A stretch of 19,594 nt of DNA from DATDVH01 sp035290045 (GCA_035290045.1 DATDVH010000053.1:1-19594); one strand, 5' to 3'. Counted from the stretch's first letter, positions 7,728 to 15,931 are shown. Translations and numbers: made by a program. The notes: a model not told the origin generated them from the sequence alone.

Positions 7728-7988
7728 ATGAAAACTCAAAAGAAATCAAAAATTTTAACCTATACCGCGATTTTTGAAGAAGCAGAAGAAGGTGGTTATT
7801 TTGTCTATGTCCCTTCACTCCCCGGATGTCTCAGTGAGGGTGATTCTTATGAAGAAGCACGCGCAAATATCGCTGATGCGATTTCACTCTATTTGGAAGA
7901 CGTATCCTATGACAATGCACTTGAAGACAGCTCTTCTCATATTTTAGTTGACACAATACAAATATCAAAACCTACTGTAACACTGTGA
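7728..7988 (+). CDS. hicB: HicB-family antitoxin (second pair)
   Basis: An 86-aa paralogue of the first HicB, the same length and with the same first six residues. The core is IFEEAEEGGYFVYVPSLPGC, then LSEGDSYEEARANIADAI and SLYLED; the C-terminal part differs. A GTG at 7692 is in frame, but ATG 7728 matches the repeat and the first copy. No DNA-binding domain is evident. hicA follows 3 bp after the stop. By family knowledge it neutralises the adjacent HicA; whether it also binds the first one cannot be told. Confidence 0.9.
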   Translation: MKTQKKSKILTYTAIFEEAEEGGYFVYVPSLPGCLSEGDSYEEARANIADAISLYLEDVSYDNALEDSSSHILVDTIQISKPTVTL

Positions 7989-7991
7989 TAT

Positions 7992-8219
7992 ATGAGTAAA
8001 CTTCCAGCTCTCACTCCAAAGAAGTTGCTCAAATTCCTTAAGACTAAAGGCTTTTATCTCGCTCGTCAAAGTGGGAGTCATATGATCTTGCATACATCTC
8101 ATAATCGTACATTAAGAGTAACCATACCCATACATAACAAAGATATGAAAATAAAAACACTTATTTCGGCGTTAAAACAAGCAGGTTTGGATAAAAGCGT
8201 ACTCACGGATAAAAATTGA
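7992..8219 (+). CDS. hicA: HicA-family mRNA interferase toxin (second pair)
   Basis: A 75-aa HicA with the complete family pattern: KLPALTPKKLLKFLKTKGF, ARQSGSH (catalytic His30), VTIPIHNKDMK with the second His (48), and TLISALKQAGL. It is closer to the typical HicA consensus than the first copy. It follows hicB by 3 bp without a Shine-Dalgarno. The strong promoter of the next gene begins 7 bp after the stop. Confidence 0.9.
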   Translation: MSKLPALTPKKLLKFLKTKGFYLARQSGSHMILHTSHNRTLRVTIPIHNKDMKIKTLISALKQAGLDKSVLTDKN

Positions 8220-8226
8220 ATCGTAT

Positions 8227-8256
8227 TTGACAAATGACAATAAAAGTCTTTATAAT
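8227..8256 (+). promoter_or_regulatory. Consensus sigma70 promoter for the VirB6-like gene
   Basis: TTGACA at 8227-8232 and TATAAT at 8251-8256 are both exact consensus, with an 18-bp spacer. The -10 is 8 bp from the ATG at 8265, so transcription should start about 1-2 bp before the codon, giving a nearly leaderless mRNA. Confidence 0.85.
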
Positions 8257-8264
8257 AAGATTAC

Positions 8265-9929
8265 ATGAATATAAAAAAAACTATACATAAAATCTCAAGC
8301 TCAATCACCAAAGCAGTCCTTGTTATAATCGTATTTTTCGCTGTCATTGCGCTTTTTACCTCAATCGCCAATAAGGATAAAATACGCATTGATCCTGAAG
8401 AGACTACGAAAAACCAACGCGCCGAGATATATAGAGTCATCAACGACCCACAATATCAGAAAGACGACGCAGGCAAGGCGGCGATCGGTGTATATCGCGC
8501 CATGCTGTGTGGCGCTATCGGCGAGGCATGTACGGATAATCCTGCGGATGCGGATGAGAACTTCAATCACAGCCTGTTTGGTTTTGTAAGCAATTTGATC
8601 GTGATGCCATACGCCAACCCTCCCGCGTCTGGAGTGCAGTATATCGCGTATTCGCTCGGCAATACTGGACTGCTTCCGAAAGCCTACGCGGCCGAGGGCA
8701 TTGGGTTTGCGTCTATAAAGCCCATGATTGAAATATGGAAGGCATTCCGCAATGTGGCGTATTTAATTTTGGTTCTTGTTTTGATCGCCATCGGCTTTAT
8801 GATTATGTTTCGCATGAAATTAAACCCTCAAACCGTGATCAGTCTTGAAAATTCATTACCGAAAATCGTCATATCTTTGATCTTAATCACTTTTTCTTTT
8901 GCGATCGCAGGGTTGTTGATTGATTTGATGTATGTCCTCATCGCAGGAAGTATTTCTATCTTAAGCAATGTTAAATCTCTGAATTTAGGGAATGTAAATG
9001 ACCTACAAAATAAATATATTACCTCTGGAATGAATCAACTATGGCCGCCAATATCGCTTAATGATGCTGGATTCGCTATGGCAAGATTAGTCCCAGATTA
9101 TATGAGAAGTCTACTTGCAGGGATTATAGCGCCATTAGGATCGTTGCTTCTTTACAGCAAGGTTAAAAAAATTGCTATCGCTAAAAAGGGTATAAGTGCA
9201 TTTGAAGATTTTACTATTGCTGGATTTTCTCCAGGTAATGCAACAGCGTTGATCACTATGCTTCTTGCGGGGATTTTAGAATGGAAATGGGGTGGCTTTT
9301 TTTTAGGATGGATAATCACTGCTTTATTACTCTTTACTTTCTTGTTTTTTATGTTTAGGATTTTTTTTATGTTGCTTATCGCATATCTAAAAAGTATTAT
9401 TCTTATTATATTCGCCCCTATCTTCTTGCTTTTTGACGCTATCCCTGGAAAAAATGTTTTTTCCTTTTGGATCAAAAGTTTGATGGGTGAATTATTTACA
9501 TTTCCGATTGTTGTCATTCTCATATTAGTTGGACACGCTCTTTCAAATATCGCTCTATCAAAAGGAGGGATTTTTCAACCGCCATTCTTATATTCTGTTG
9601 ATCCAAAGTCTTTTGCTACACTATTAGGATTAGGTATAATTCTTATAATCCCTAATATCGTTAAAGCGGTAAAAGAATTATTAGGCATCAAAGGAGTTGC
9701 CGGTCTTGGGTTTGGACCTGGCGTATTTTTTGCTGGTGCCGGGGCTGTTGTTGGTGGAGGATTAGGATTATTATCTCAATTTGGCTCATTATCATTAGCG
9801 ATGCCTGGGTTAAGACGATGGGTTGGCGGTAAAATACCTTTCTTCGGTGAAGGACTAAAACAGACTCAAGCGGAAGCTGCATCACTTGCACGTCAAAAAC
9901 AAATAGAACAACAGAGTCAAAAGAATTAA
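8265..9929 (+). CDS. VirB6/TrbL-like polytopic membrane protein
   Basis: A 554-aa inner-membrane protein. A signal/anchor (about 14-34) is followed by an extracytoplasmic part (35-160) with two Cys (82, 89). About seven hydrophobic spans come next (165-183, 201-231, 282-297, 326-338, 345-390, 410-427, 448-467), then a Gly-rich stretch (480-503) and a charged Gln-rich tail. This layout resembles VirB6/TrbL proteins, which form the inner-membrane platform of type IV secretion systems; such proteins recur in CPR genomes beside pilin-like genes. Assignment is by topology and context, not by a signature motif. GC is about 52% over 8401-8760 but about 32% after it. The gene converges on the pilin-like gene, 8 bp apart. 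Confidence 0.65.
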   Translation: MNIKKTIHKISSSITKAVLVIIVFFAVIALFTSIANKDKIRIDPEETTKNQRAEIYRVINDPQYQKDDAGKAAIGVYRAMLCGAIGEACTDNPADADENFNHSLFGFVSNLIVMPYANPPASGVQYIAYSLGNTGLLPKAYAAEGIGFASIKPMIEIWKAFRNVAYLILVLVLIAIGFMIMFRMKLNPQTVISLENSLPKIVISLILITFSFAIAGLLIDLMYVLIAGSISILSNVKSLNLGNVNDLQNKYITSGMNQLWPPISLNDAGFAMARLVPDYMRSLLAGIIAPLGSLLLYSKVKKIAIAKKGISAFEDFTIAGFSPGNATALITMLLAGILEWKWGGFFLGWIITALLLFTFLFFMFRIFFMLLIAYLKSIILIIFAPIFLLFDAIPGKNVFSFWIKSLMGELFTFPIVVILILVGHALSNIALSKGGIFQPPFLYSVDPKSFATLLGLGIILIIPNIVKAVKELLGIKGVAGLGFGPGVFFAGAGAVVGGGLGLLSQFGSLSLAMPGLRRWVGGKIPFFGEGLKQTQAEAASLARQKQIEQQSQKN

Positions 9930-9937
9930 TAATTTAT

Positions 9938-10810
9938 TTATTTTGAAAATCCCGGTATCTGAAGAATGTCTACTCCTATTATCTGCAAGATAAATACTGA
10001 GAAAATAATAAGCAGAAGTCCGACAATACACGCAGTCAAACGCTCCTTTGCTTTCTTAAGCTTTTCAGGATTACCGCCTGACGTCTGCATCACAAACGCA
10101 GAGTAAATGATACACAACAACGCCAAAGTTCCAGCCAACCCAATACCCCACTTCATCAGGACATCTTTTACAAATCCCTGTAAAGTAAAATCAATGGGAC
10201 CAATCGCTGTCCATATAGCATTATTACTTTCGATTTCACATTGATTCCGCTCGTTTGAAGGTTTATTTGGCTCTCCTATTTTACTGCATAACTCTTGTAA
10301 CTTAAAAGGGTGATCACTACAAAAACATGCATTGGGATTAGGATTTTCCGGATCAGCATACTTTGGATAACTGTCATCAACACATGCAAGTCCGAATTCA
10401 GGGAGATCTTTCAGTATTTGAGTATTAGTATCAGTATTATTAGCTCCAATTAGCCCTTTTTTCCTAAGAAGATTAAGTAGCCAATCTATTGTAAAATGTA
10501 CTTTTATTTCTGAATTATTGGGATATACTTGTACATTTTGTAAAAATGCTTTTGTACAACATTTCTGACCTACTTTCCCACATCCAACATCCTTTTCTTT
10601 AATAAAATCTTCTACTGAACTGCTTAAAGCCTCAATTCCTTTTTCGTCTGCTTTCTGTTGTTCACTCTGAGAATTATTTGATTGCCCAGGAACAGATATG
10701 CTTACCGCACCGCCTGTTCCTGGAATAGTAGCCGACTGACTAAACACAATAACCGAACTATTGATAAAGAAAAAAAAAGCTATGATTAAACTGAAGAAAA
10801 ACATCTTCAT
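9938..10810 (-). CDS. Pilin-like VirB2/TrbC-type protein with Cys-rich ectodomain
   Basis: A 290-aa protein with an N-terminal signal peptide (about 1-26, ending VFSQS). An extracellular region holds eight Cys (77, 84, 85, 143, 162, 164, 175, 191), probably disulphide-bonded. The C-terminus has two hydrophobic helices (221-243, 258-279) joined by a basic loop (TSGGNPEKLKKAKERL). Two helices around a short charged loop is the VirB2/TrbC pilin arrangement, but here it follows a large ectodomain, so it may be a membrane-bound pilin-like subunit rather than a processed pilin. It ends 8 bp from the convergent VirB6-like gene and lies 42 bp downstream of the 1156-aa gene, so it may be co-transcribed with it. 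Confidence 0.65.
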   Translation of the reverse strand: MKMFFFSLIIAFFFFINSSVIVFSQSATIPGTGGAVSISVPGQSNNSQSEQQKADEKGIEALSSSVEDFIKEKDVGCGKVGQKCCTKAFLQNVQVYPNNSEIKVHFTIDWLLNLLRKKGLIGANNTDTNTQILKDLPEFGLACVDDSYPKYADPENPNPNACFCSDHPFKLQELCSKIGEPNKPSNERNQCEIESNNAIWTAIGPIDFTLQGFVKDVLMKWGIGLAGTLALLCIIYSAFVMQTSGGNPEKLKKAKERLTACIVGLLLIIFSVFILQIIGVDILQIPGFSK

Positions 10811-10816
10811 AATTTT

Positions 10817-10822
10817 ATAATA
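10817..10822 (-). promoter_or_regulatory. Possible -10 element before the pilin-like gene
   Basis: On the minus strand TATTAT (one mismatch to consensus) lies 6 bp before the ATG at 10810, the same close placement seen for rmuC and the VirB6-like gene. No convincing -35 was found at 16-19 bp, so confidence is low. Confidence 0.3.
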
Positions 10823-10852
10823 CCATAAATAAACCTGCCAAACATAAGTAGG

Positions 10853-13800
10853 TTATTTATTTCCCCCCATCATTTCTTTAAGTGAATTTTGAATCCATTT
10901 TATTATAGAAAACAGCCCTAATAACACAGTTGTATTTGGTATAAAATCTGTCACCCATATTTTGGCAGTATCAACCCGCTCTGCCCGAGAAAGCATCTGA
11001 AACGACCATGGACCCTCAAACCCGATCGCATGGCTATACGCCAAGCGCCTGAAATAGGCATTAATCTCGTCAGCATCCATTGTCATGGCTCCTCTATTTC
11101 CTTCCGCATGTAGCCTTGATAATGACACTGTTTTTGCATTCAATAATTCGTATGCTTTTCCAATGAAAAATGGAATGCGTGCAACGGAATTTTCTCTGAA
11201 ATATCGGCCTACTATAGTAGCAATATAGTAATTTGCTCGTTTTGCGTCAAGCCCGATACCTTCAAGAGTATGAATTTCATGATGTAGTTTTTCTATTTCA
11301 TCAAGTTTATGGCTCTTTGCCGCATCCATTAACATATGATCTAAGTTTGCAAGTTTTTTAGTAATTTCGTTCCATCCATGCAAATCTCCCCATAATCTCC
11401 TTATAGTATTTTCACCTGCTTTTTCTCCCATCTCTTGGAGAACATATCGCCAGTCAATATCAGCGGTATTTGGATGCATGTTATGACCCATATCATTATA
11501 CCATGTCCGAGCCATACGGTAAAAAAATCCGTCCTTTGCATTACCCAACTTTACATCACCCAAGTCTTTAGCATCATTTCCAAACTCGCTTTTTTCGTTG
11601 CCAATATATGCTTGAAAATAAGGAATAAGACCTTGACTATTTTGATTTTCTGAAAAAAGTAAATCAGATAGTCCCTGTTTATTTATATCATTTATATCTG
11701 CTTTTTCCATACGAACCCCGTTTCTTAATTTGACTTTTTCAGAAGCATCTGCAAACTCACCATATATCCACTCAATGATTTTTCCCTTATCTTTAGATTG
11801 AATCTCTCCATCTATCTCCACAACTCCTAAAGCTTGAGCACCCAGAGCAAATACACTTTTATAAAATTTATTTATTTTCTGAAGGCATCCTATGTTTTTT
11901 TCACCAAAACTACTAATAAGTCTTTTTTGATGTAGTTGGAGTTTGTTTTTCTCATCTGCATGAAGATTTTTAAAAATATCAGAGCTACTATCAAAATTGA
12001 TATAATCAATAATATCGCAATCTTCTCCATCAACTTTGAGAGTAATTCCGCCAAATTCTTTTGGCAGGATTTCTGGCGCCATTTGATTTATGTTATTTAA
12101 AAAATCAATAGGCGATCTTTGAAGCAGGGCATAAAAATTACTTCCTCGCAAAACTAACGTACGCGCTTCCAAAAGTTCAGAATATGTATAATCTTTGCCA
12201 TCGGCTGTACAGACAATTTCTCTATATTTTTTGCCTTTTTGATACTCATCTTCAATATGTTCCTTCTGTGCTTTACTAATTTTTTTCCATTCGTCTTCGT
12301 TCCATTTCTTAAGTAGTGTAGAATACGTATATTCTTCACCATCTAATTCACATATTATTACTGTATTTTCCGTCCCCATTTGATATTCATCAATAAAGGT
12401 TTTCTTTTGAATTTTACTCATTTTTTTCCATTCAATTTCAGTCATTCCCAAATGAATTCTTAACTTATCTTCAGCGAATTTTTTTGGTTTTTTCGTATCT
12501 GATTTTCGCGAGTGATTTTTTAACTCTTCTTTAACAAATTCTTTCGCTCTTTCAGCATCAAAAAAGAAACGGGCGCCAGCCCCAACTCTTTCAGATAAAA
12601 TCTCATAAGTTTTTGTCCAGTTATCAGACATTTTATATCCTTTCACTTTGTTAAAATGATCCTTCAAAGTCGTATCAAACCGTAAAATTTTATCGTATGT
12701 TGAACTAAAACCAGCTCCACGATAACTCCAACGAGACGCGAGACCACCCATACCAAAAATATTGAGTAGTTTTTTGAATTCTGAAGATTGTAACAACCAA
12801 TCTTTTTCCATATCATTAAGAGACTCATATTTTTCTTGCTGAAAATTAATATCTGCCTTTTCTTTTTCTTTTTCAGGATTCCAGTACTTCCATTTACTGG
12901 GAGTGAATATTCTTCGCCAAAAAGAGATCTGAGGAGCCGTGTCAATTTTAATCTCATACAGTTCTGGAGCGTGCATGGTTTTGTGCAATGAACCTCTTCC
13001 CATTCTCCAATACCAACTCGGGTTAAAAAATTTCAACATGTCATAAAAAAGGCTTCCATGAAATTCCTTATGAGGTGTTCCTGTTGCCAAGATCTCAAAA
13101 ACCCTCATGCTCGTCAGACACGATGTCATATTCGCGTATTTGAGGGCCCTATCAATCTCCCATTTATCCTCATCATTAAAATCTGATAAACTTTCAGAAT
13201 CATGATCTTGCACACCTGCAGTGTCAACCTTTGCTGTACTTGTAGGTTTTTTACTCTGTTCTTGCAAAGCCTTTATTCGCTTTATTAATCCTTTTTTTAA
13301 TTTTTCTCTATCAGCACTCTCAAGAAAAAATTTTTGAGTATTTTGACCGCTGGCAAAAAGACCGGGTCTCACTTGGTTTTGATTAATACCCATATCAAAC
13401 TGCAAAAATCTCTCAAGTTCATTTATGGCTACAGAGATTATTTTACCTCCTGTCTCGCTTGTCAAAGGAGCGGTAAGGGAAGATAGATTGTACCGCGCCA
13501 CTTGCTGTATCAATTCCTTTGGTCCGGTGATCACTTTCATCCAAATATCAATGTTATGACTCAGTTCGCGAAGCTCTCTCTCGCGAGATACTTCCTGCAA
13601 GATTCCCTTCTGAATGAATTCCGAAACACTTTCATCCACACCTTTAACTTTTCTTACATCTTCATCTAGATTAATGATGATCCGTTTTAAATATCTATAT
13701 GCTACACCTTCATGATATTCGTTATAGCTTTCTTGAAACATTTTCTCAGGATCTGCATCAACTGGAGCAAACAATTGGTTAATTAACTTAAGTGCGGTTC

Positions 13801-14323
13801 TTTTTAATTTAATTTTTGCTCTATCTGGAAGATTGCCATCTTCATCTAATAAGGAGATAATCCCATCTTTTGAAAATAAGTCTAATTCATCATCCCTAAT
13901 AGTCATGTATCGTCTTAATTCTGTAACTATTTGACTTCTTACGGATTCTTGTGAAAGACCAGATTGAACACATAATTTCAATGCTTCATTTACATCAATA
14001 TTATTTTTTTCTTCATTCGTTAATTTTCTTTCAATATCATTTTTAACTATTAGTAATTCATCATCGGTTCTAATTGAGTTATATATCCTGTCATAAAACT
14101 TTTCTTCATCGCTAAAATTTGTAAATTTACCTCGCATCGCTTGAAAGAATTTTTGTAAGTTATTTTTCTGCTCTTCTGTGATACCTTCTTTTTTTGAAGC
14201 AAATTGTTTTGCGACTTCTCCTCCAACTGCTAATCCAATTTCTCGCACGCTTTCTTCACTCAATCGTATTTCTATATTAGATGTTTGTTCTTGCGGATTT
14301 TCTGGATTATTCATTTTCGCCAT
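10853..14323 (-). CDS. Large protein of unknown family (1156 aa) in type IV secretion-like cluster
   Basis: I do not recognise a domain. The protein is mostly helical and highly charged, has no signal peptide, and ends with a hydrophobic segment (about 1126-1143, VTDFIPNTTVLLGLFSIIKW) that could be a tail anchor. Two tandem repeats of 47 residues lie at about 627-720. A low-complexity Lys/Ser/Asp region (about 355-380) separates an N-terminal third from the rest. Tyr/Trp-rich blocks near residues 420-445 and the last 250 residues look most like conserved folded parts and are richer in GC. It sits upstream of the pilin-like gene on the same strand. I infer a cytoplasmic or membrane-attached component of the same apparatus. 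Start ATG 14323 or Met4 cannot be separated; no Shine-Dalgarno is visible. Confidence 0.75.
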   Translation of the reverse strand: MAKMNNPENPQEQTSNIEIRLSEESVREIGLAVGGEVAKQFASKKEGITEEQKNNLQKFFQAMRGKFTNFSDEEKFYDRIYNSIRTDDELLIVKNDIERKLTNEEKNNIDVNEALKLCVQSGLSQESVRSQIVTELRRYMTIRDDELDLFSKDGIISLLDEDGNLPDRAKIKLKRTALKLINQLFAPVDADPEKMFQESYNEYHEGVAYRYLKRIIINLDEDVRKVKGVDESVSEFIQKGILQEVSRERELRELSHNIDIWMKVITGPKELIQQVARYNLSSLTAPLTSETGGKIISVAINELERFLQFDMGINQNQVRPGLFASGQNTQKFFLESADREKLKKGLIKRIKALQEQSKKPTSTAKVDTAGVQDHDSESLSDFNDEDKWEIDRALKYANMTSCLTSMRVFEILATGTPHKEFHGSLFYDMLKFFNPSWYWRMGRGSLHKTMHAPELYEIKIDTAPQISFWRRIFTPSKWKYWNPEKEKEKADINFQQEKYESLNDMEKDWLLQSSEFKKLLNIFGMGGLASRWSYRGAGFSSTYDKILRFDTTLKDHFNKVKGYKMSDNWTKTYEILSERVGAGARFFFDAERAKEFVKEELKNHSRKSDTKKPKKFAEDKLRIHLGMTEIEWKKMSKIQKKTFIDEYQMGTENTVIICELDGEEYTYSTLLKKWNEDEWKKISKAQKEHIEDEYQKGKKYREIVCTADGKDYTYSELLEARTLVLRGSNFYALLQRSPIDFLNNINQMAPEILPKEFGGITLKVDGEDCDIIDYINFDSSSDIFKNLHADEKNKLQLHQKRLISSFGEKNIGCLQKINKFYKSVFALGAQALGVVEIDGEIQSKDKGKIIEWIYGEFADASEKVKLRNGVRMEKADINDINKQGLSDLLFSENQNSQGLIPYFQAYIGNEKSEFGNDAKDLGDVKLGNAKDGFFYRMARTWYNDMGHNMHPNTADIDWRYVLQEMGEKAGENTIRRLWGDLHGWNEITKKLANLDHMLMDAAKSHKLDEIEKLHHEIHTLEGIGLDAKRANYYIATIVGRYFRENSVARIPFFIGKAYELLNAKTVSLSRLHAEGNRGAMTMDADEINAYFRRLAYSHAIGFEGPWSFQMLSRAERVDTAKIWVTDFIPNTTVLLGLFSIIKWIQNSLKEMMGGNK
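12164..12445 (-). repeat. Two tandem 47-residue repeats inside the 1156-aa protein
   Basis: Residues 627-673 and 674-720 align: EIEWKKMSKIQKK with EDEWKKISKAQKE, then (I/E)DEYQ(M/K)G, then a Cys-containing strand, then DGEEYTYSTLL with DGKDYTYSELL. The period is 47 residues. Each unit has one conserved Trp, one Cys and a TYS motif, suggesting a small helix-plus-strand module. Confidence 0.8.
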
Positions 14324-14574
14324 AGTTTTTTTTCAATGTATAATTGCTTCTCTTTAAGAAAACTGTAGCATATAAATTTTGTAGATACAAGAGGGAAGGA
14401 CAAAAAAGGAGTAGTTGTGAGATATGTAGCTTAAGACGCGCGGTGCCGGATACACGGTCCGTCGTTCTTATCATAAACGTATGATACTATATGAAATATC
14501 AAAAAGCAAGCGTTTATTAGTATTTTTTGTATTTATCATAACTTTATATCAAAGTCAAACCACTATTTAGATTT
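14324..14574. other. 251-bp intergenic region with GC-rich island and palindrome
   Basis: No gene is seen in either strand. A 33-bp block at 14435-14467 is about 70% GC inside otherwise very AT-rich DNA. Within it GACG (14435-14438) can pair with CGTC (14460-14463), and GCCG with CGGT around a GATACA loop. Just after it, TATCATA-AACG-TATGATA (14469-14486) is a perfect inverted repeat. The region must hold the control elements of the 1156-aa gene, but no convincing promoter hexamers were found. There is no clear terminator for fic. Confidence 0.5.
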
Positions 14575-15633
14575 TTATATCTTCCGATATCGTGTACTGG
14601 AGCCTGATCCAATACGTTCCACTGTATGAAGTTTAAGCAATTTATTAAGTATCTGATTCACCGTTGAACGGGCAATGCTTGTTTGCATCGCAATTTCGCC
14701 CGGAGCCGCTTCATGAACTTTTTGCAAGTATTTCCATACCATCAGTTGTTTGTATGATAAAATCTGTTCTATAGACTGTTTTGAAATCAGATCAATCGCC
14801 ATCTGAGACTGTTTTAAAATCACTTGTAAAAAAAATATGAGCCATGGAGTAATGTCTTCAAGATCTGTCTTGAATGTTTTTTGGCTGTTGCGCAAAGCCA
14901 AATAATACTCTACCTTATTCTCTTCTATCAGCTTTTCGTGAGAGATGTAAGCTATATAGACATACCCTGACTGAAGCATGAGTAAATTGGTGAGAATCCG
15001 CGATAACCTCCCGTTGCCATCTTCAAATGGATGAATCTTCAAAAATTGAACGACAAAATTGCTCATAATTAGCAAAGGATGATATTTTTTTTCTCGCAGC
15101 GTTTCTTGTATCCACTGAATCAACTCATGCATTTCAATGGACGTCAAATACACAGGCGTTGTGTCAAATACTGTGCCTATAATATTGCCTTCTGCATCAA
15201 TCATCCGCACTTGATTCTCTTTTGTCTTATATTCTCCTTTATGATATGCCTCGTCTACATATTTTAAAAGCTCCTTATGCAGATGTTTTATGGTCCCATC
15301 GGTGAATTTCAACGTTTTCCATGAATCAAAAATCTTTGCAAGCAGTTCATAATAACCTCTGACTTCCTGAATATCCCGATCTCTAAATTTTTTGACAGAA
15401 AGACCTTGTATGAGTCTTTCAACGTCGTGATCTTCAAGTTTTGCGCCTTCAATGCGAGTGGAGGCACCTGTTGAAGTAATCAACACTGATTGCTTCAATC
15501 TTCCCAGTGTTTGGGGATGAAGATTGACAGAAGCCGCCCAGCGACCTTTGAGTTCATCAATAGTCGTCAAAAGTGATATGACGCTACCTGAAACGATTTT
15601 TAATCTATTGTCAAGATAAGCTGATAGTAACAT
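14575..15633 (-). CDS. fic: Fic-family protein AMP-transferase with inhibitory motif and winged helix
   Basis: Fic enzymes transfer AMP from ATP to hydroxyls of target proteins. This 352-aa protein has an N-terminal Fic_N region with the inhibitory motif STRIEG (58-63, (S/T)xxxE(G/N)), whose Glu62 blocks ATP binding in class II Fic proteins. The catalytic motif HPFEDGNGR (201-209) is intact, with His201. A flap precedes it (about 132-160). The C-terminal 295-350 looks like a winged helix-turn-helix (TSIARSTVNQILNKLLKL), suggesting self-regulation. ATG 15633 is the first start after a good promoter. It is separate from the downstream 1156-aa gene by 251 bp; a link between the two is unproven. 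Confidence 0.93.
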   Translation of the reverse strand: MLLSAYLDNRLKIVSGSVISLLTTIDELKGRWAASVNLHPQTLGRLKQSVLITSTGASTRIEGAKLEDHDVERLIQGLSVKKFRDRDIQEVRGYYELLAKIFDSWKTLKFTDGTIKHLHKELLKYVDEAYHKGEYKTKENQVRMIDAEGNIIGTVFDTTPVYLTSIEMHELIQWIQETLREKKYHPLLIMSNFVVQFLKIHPFEDGNGRLSRILTNLLMLQSGYVYIAYISHEKLIEENKVEYYLALRNSQKTFKTDLEDITPWLIFFLQVILKQSQMAIDLISKQSIEQILSYKQLMVWKYLQKVHEAAPGEIAMQTSIARSTVNQILNKLLKLHTVERIGSGSSTRYRKI

Positions 15634-15661
15634 ATAATGGTTTACAATTTGACTATGAATG

Positions 15662-15690
15662 ATTATATAAGATTATGTAAGTGAAGTAAA
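15662..15690 (-). promoter_or_regulatory. Promoter of fic
   Basis: On the minus strand TTTACT (15690-15685), a 17-bp spacer and TATAAT (15667-15662, exact consensus). Transcription would begin near 15655, about 22 nt before the fic ATG. The -35 matches consensus at four of six positions. Confidence 0.6.
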
Positions 15691-15931
15691 GAAACATTCG
15701 CTCAAAGAAGAAAATCAACCAAATTTTCTATGGCAATCTGATGCACACCTCTATGCCATACTTGTTCGTAAAACTACGCACGGCGACTGGTTTTGCCGCA
15801 AACCACTTAATTTCATAGGTAGAAAATCTGTTAATCTATCTCTATCTCCACGATATTCTGAAAGTATACCCATCGTAGTTCAGTTTGCAAAGCAAAATGA
15901 ACGTACGAAGGGTTATGCCGCTTACAGATGA
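15671..15931 (+). pseudogene. Open frame without start codon, possible gene remnant
   Basis: From 15671, just after an in-frame TAA (15668-15670), 86 codons run without a stop to TGA at 15929-15931, but no ATG, GTG or TTG lies in frame. The translation looks protein-like (NFLWQSDAHLYAILVRK, then GDWFCRKPLNFIGRKSVNLS) with mixed codon use unlike the AT-rich spacers. A short frame with an ATG at 15637 runs into it in a different phase and stops at 15684. I do not recognise the family. It is either a decayed gene (lost start or frameshift) or chance. It overlaps the fic promoter region on the other strand. Confidence 0.35.

Noticed and set aside
7100..7741. CRISPR array
   Set aside because: Only two copies of each repeat exist, about 550-585 bp apart with genes between them.
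9152..9523. 123-codon minus-strand frame
   Set aside because: It is antisense to membrane segments of the VirB6-like gene; its Lys/Ile/Asn composition is what AT-rich hydrophobic codons give in reverse.
14400..14486. tRNA gene in the GC-rich spacer
   Set aside because: No T-loop (GTTCGA-type) sequence, no acceptor-stem pairing and no cloverleaf could be built on either strand.
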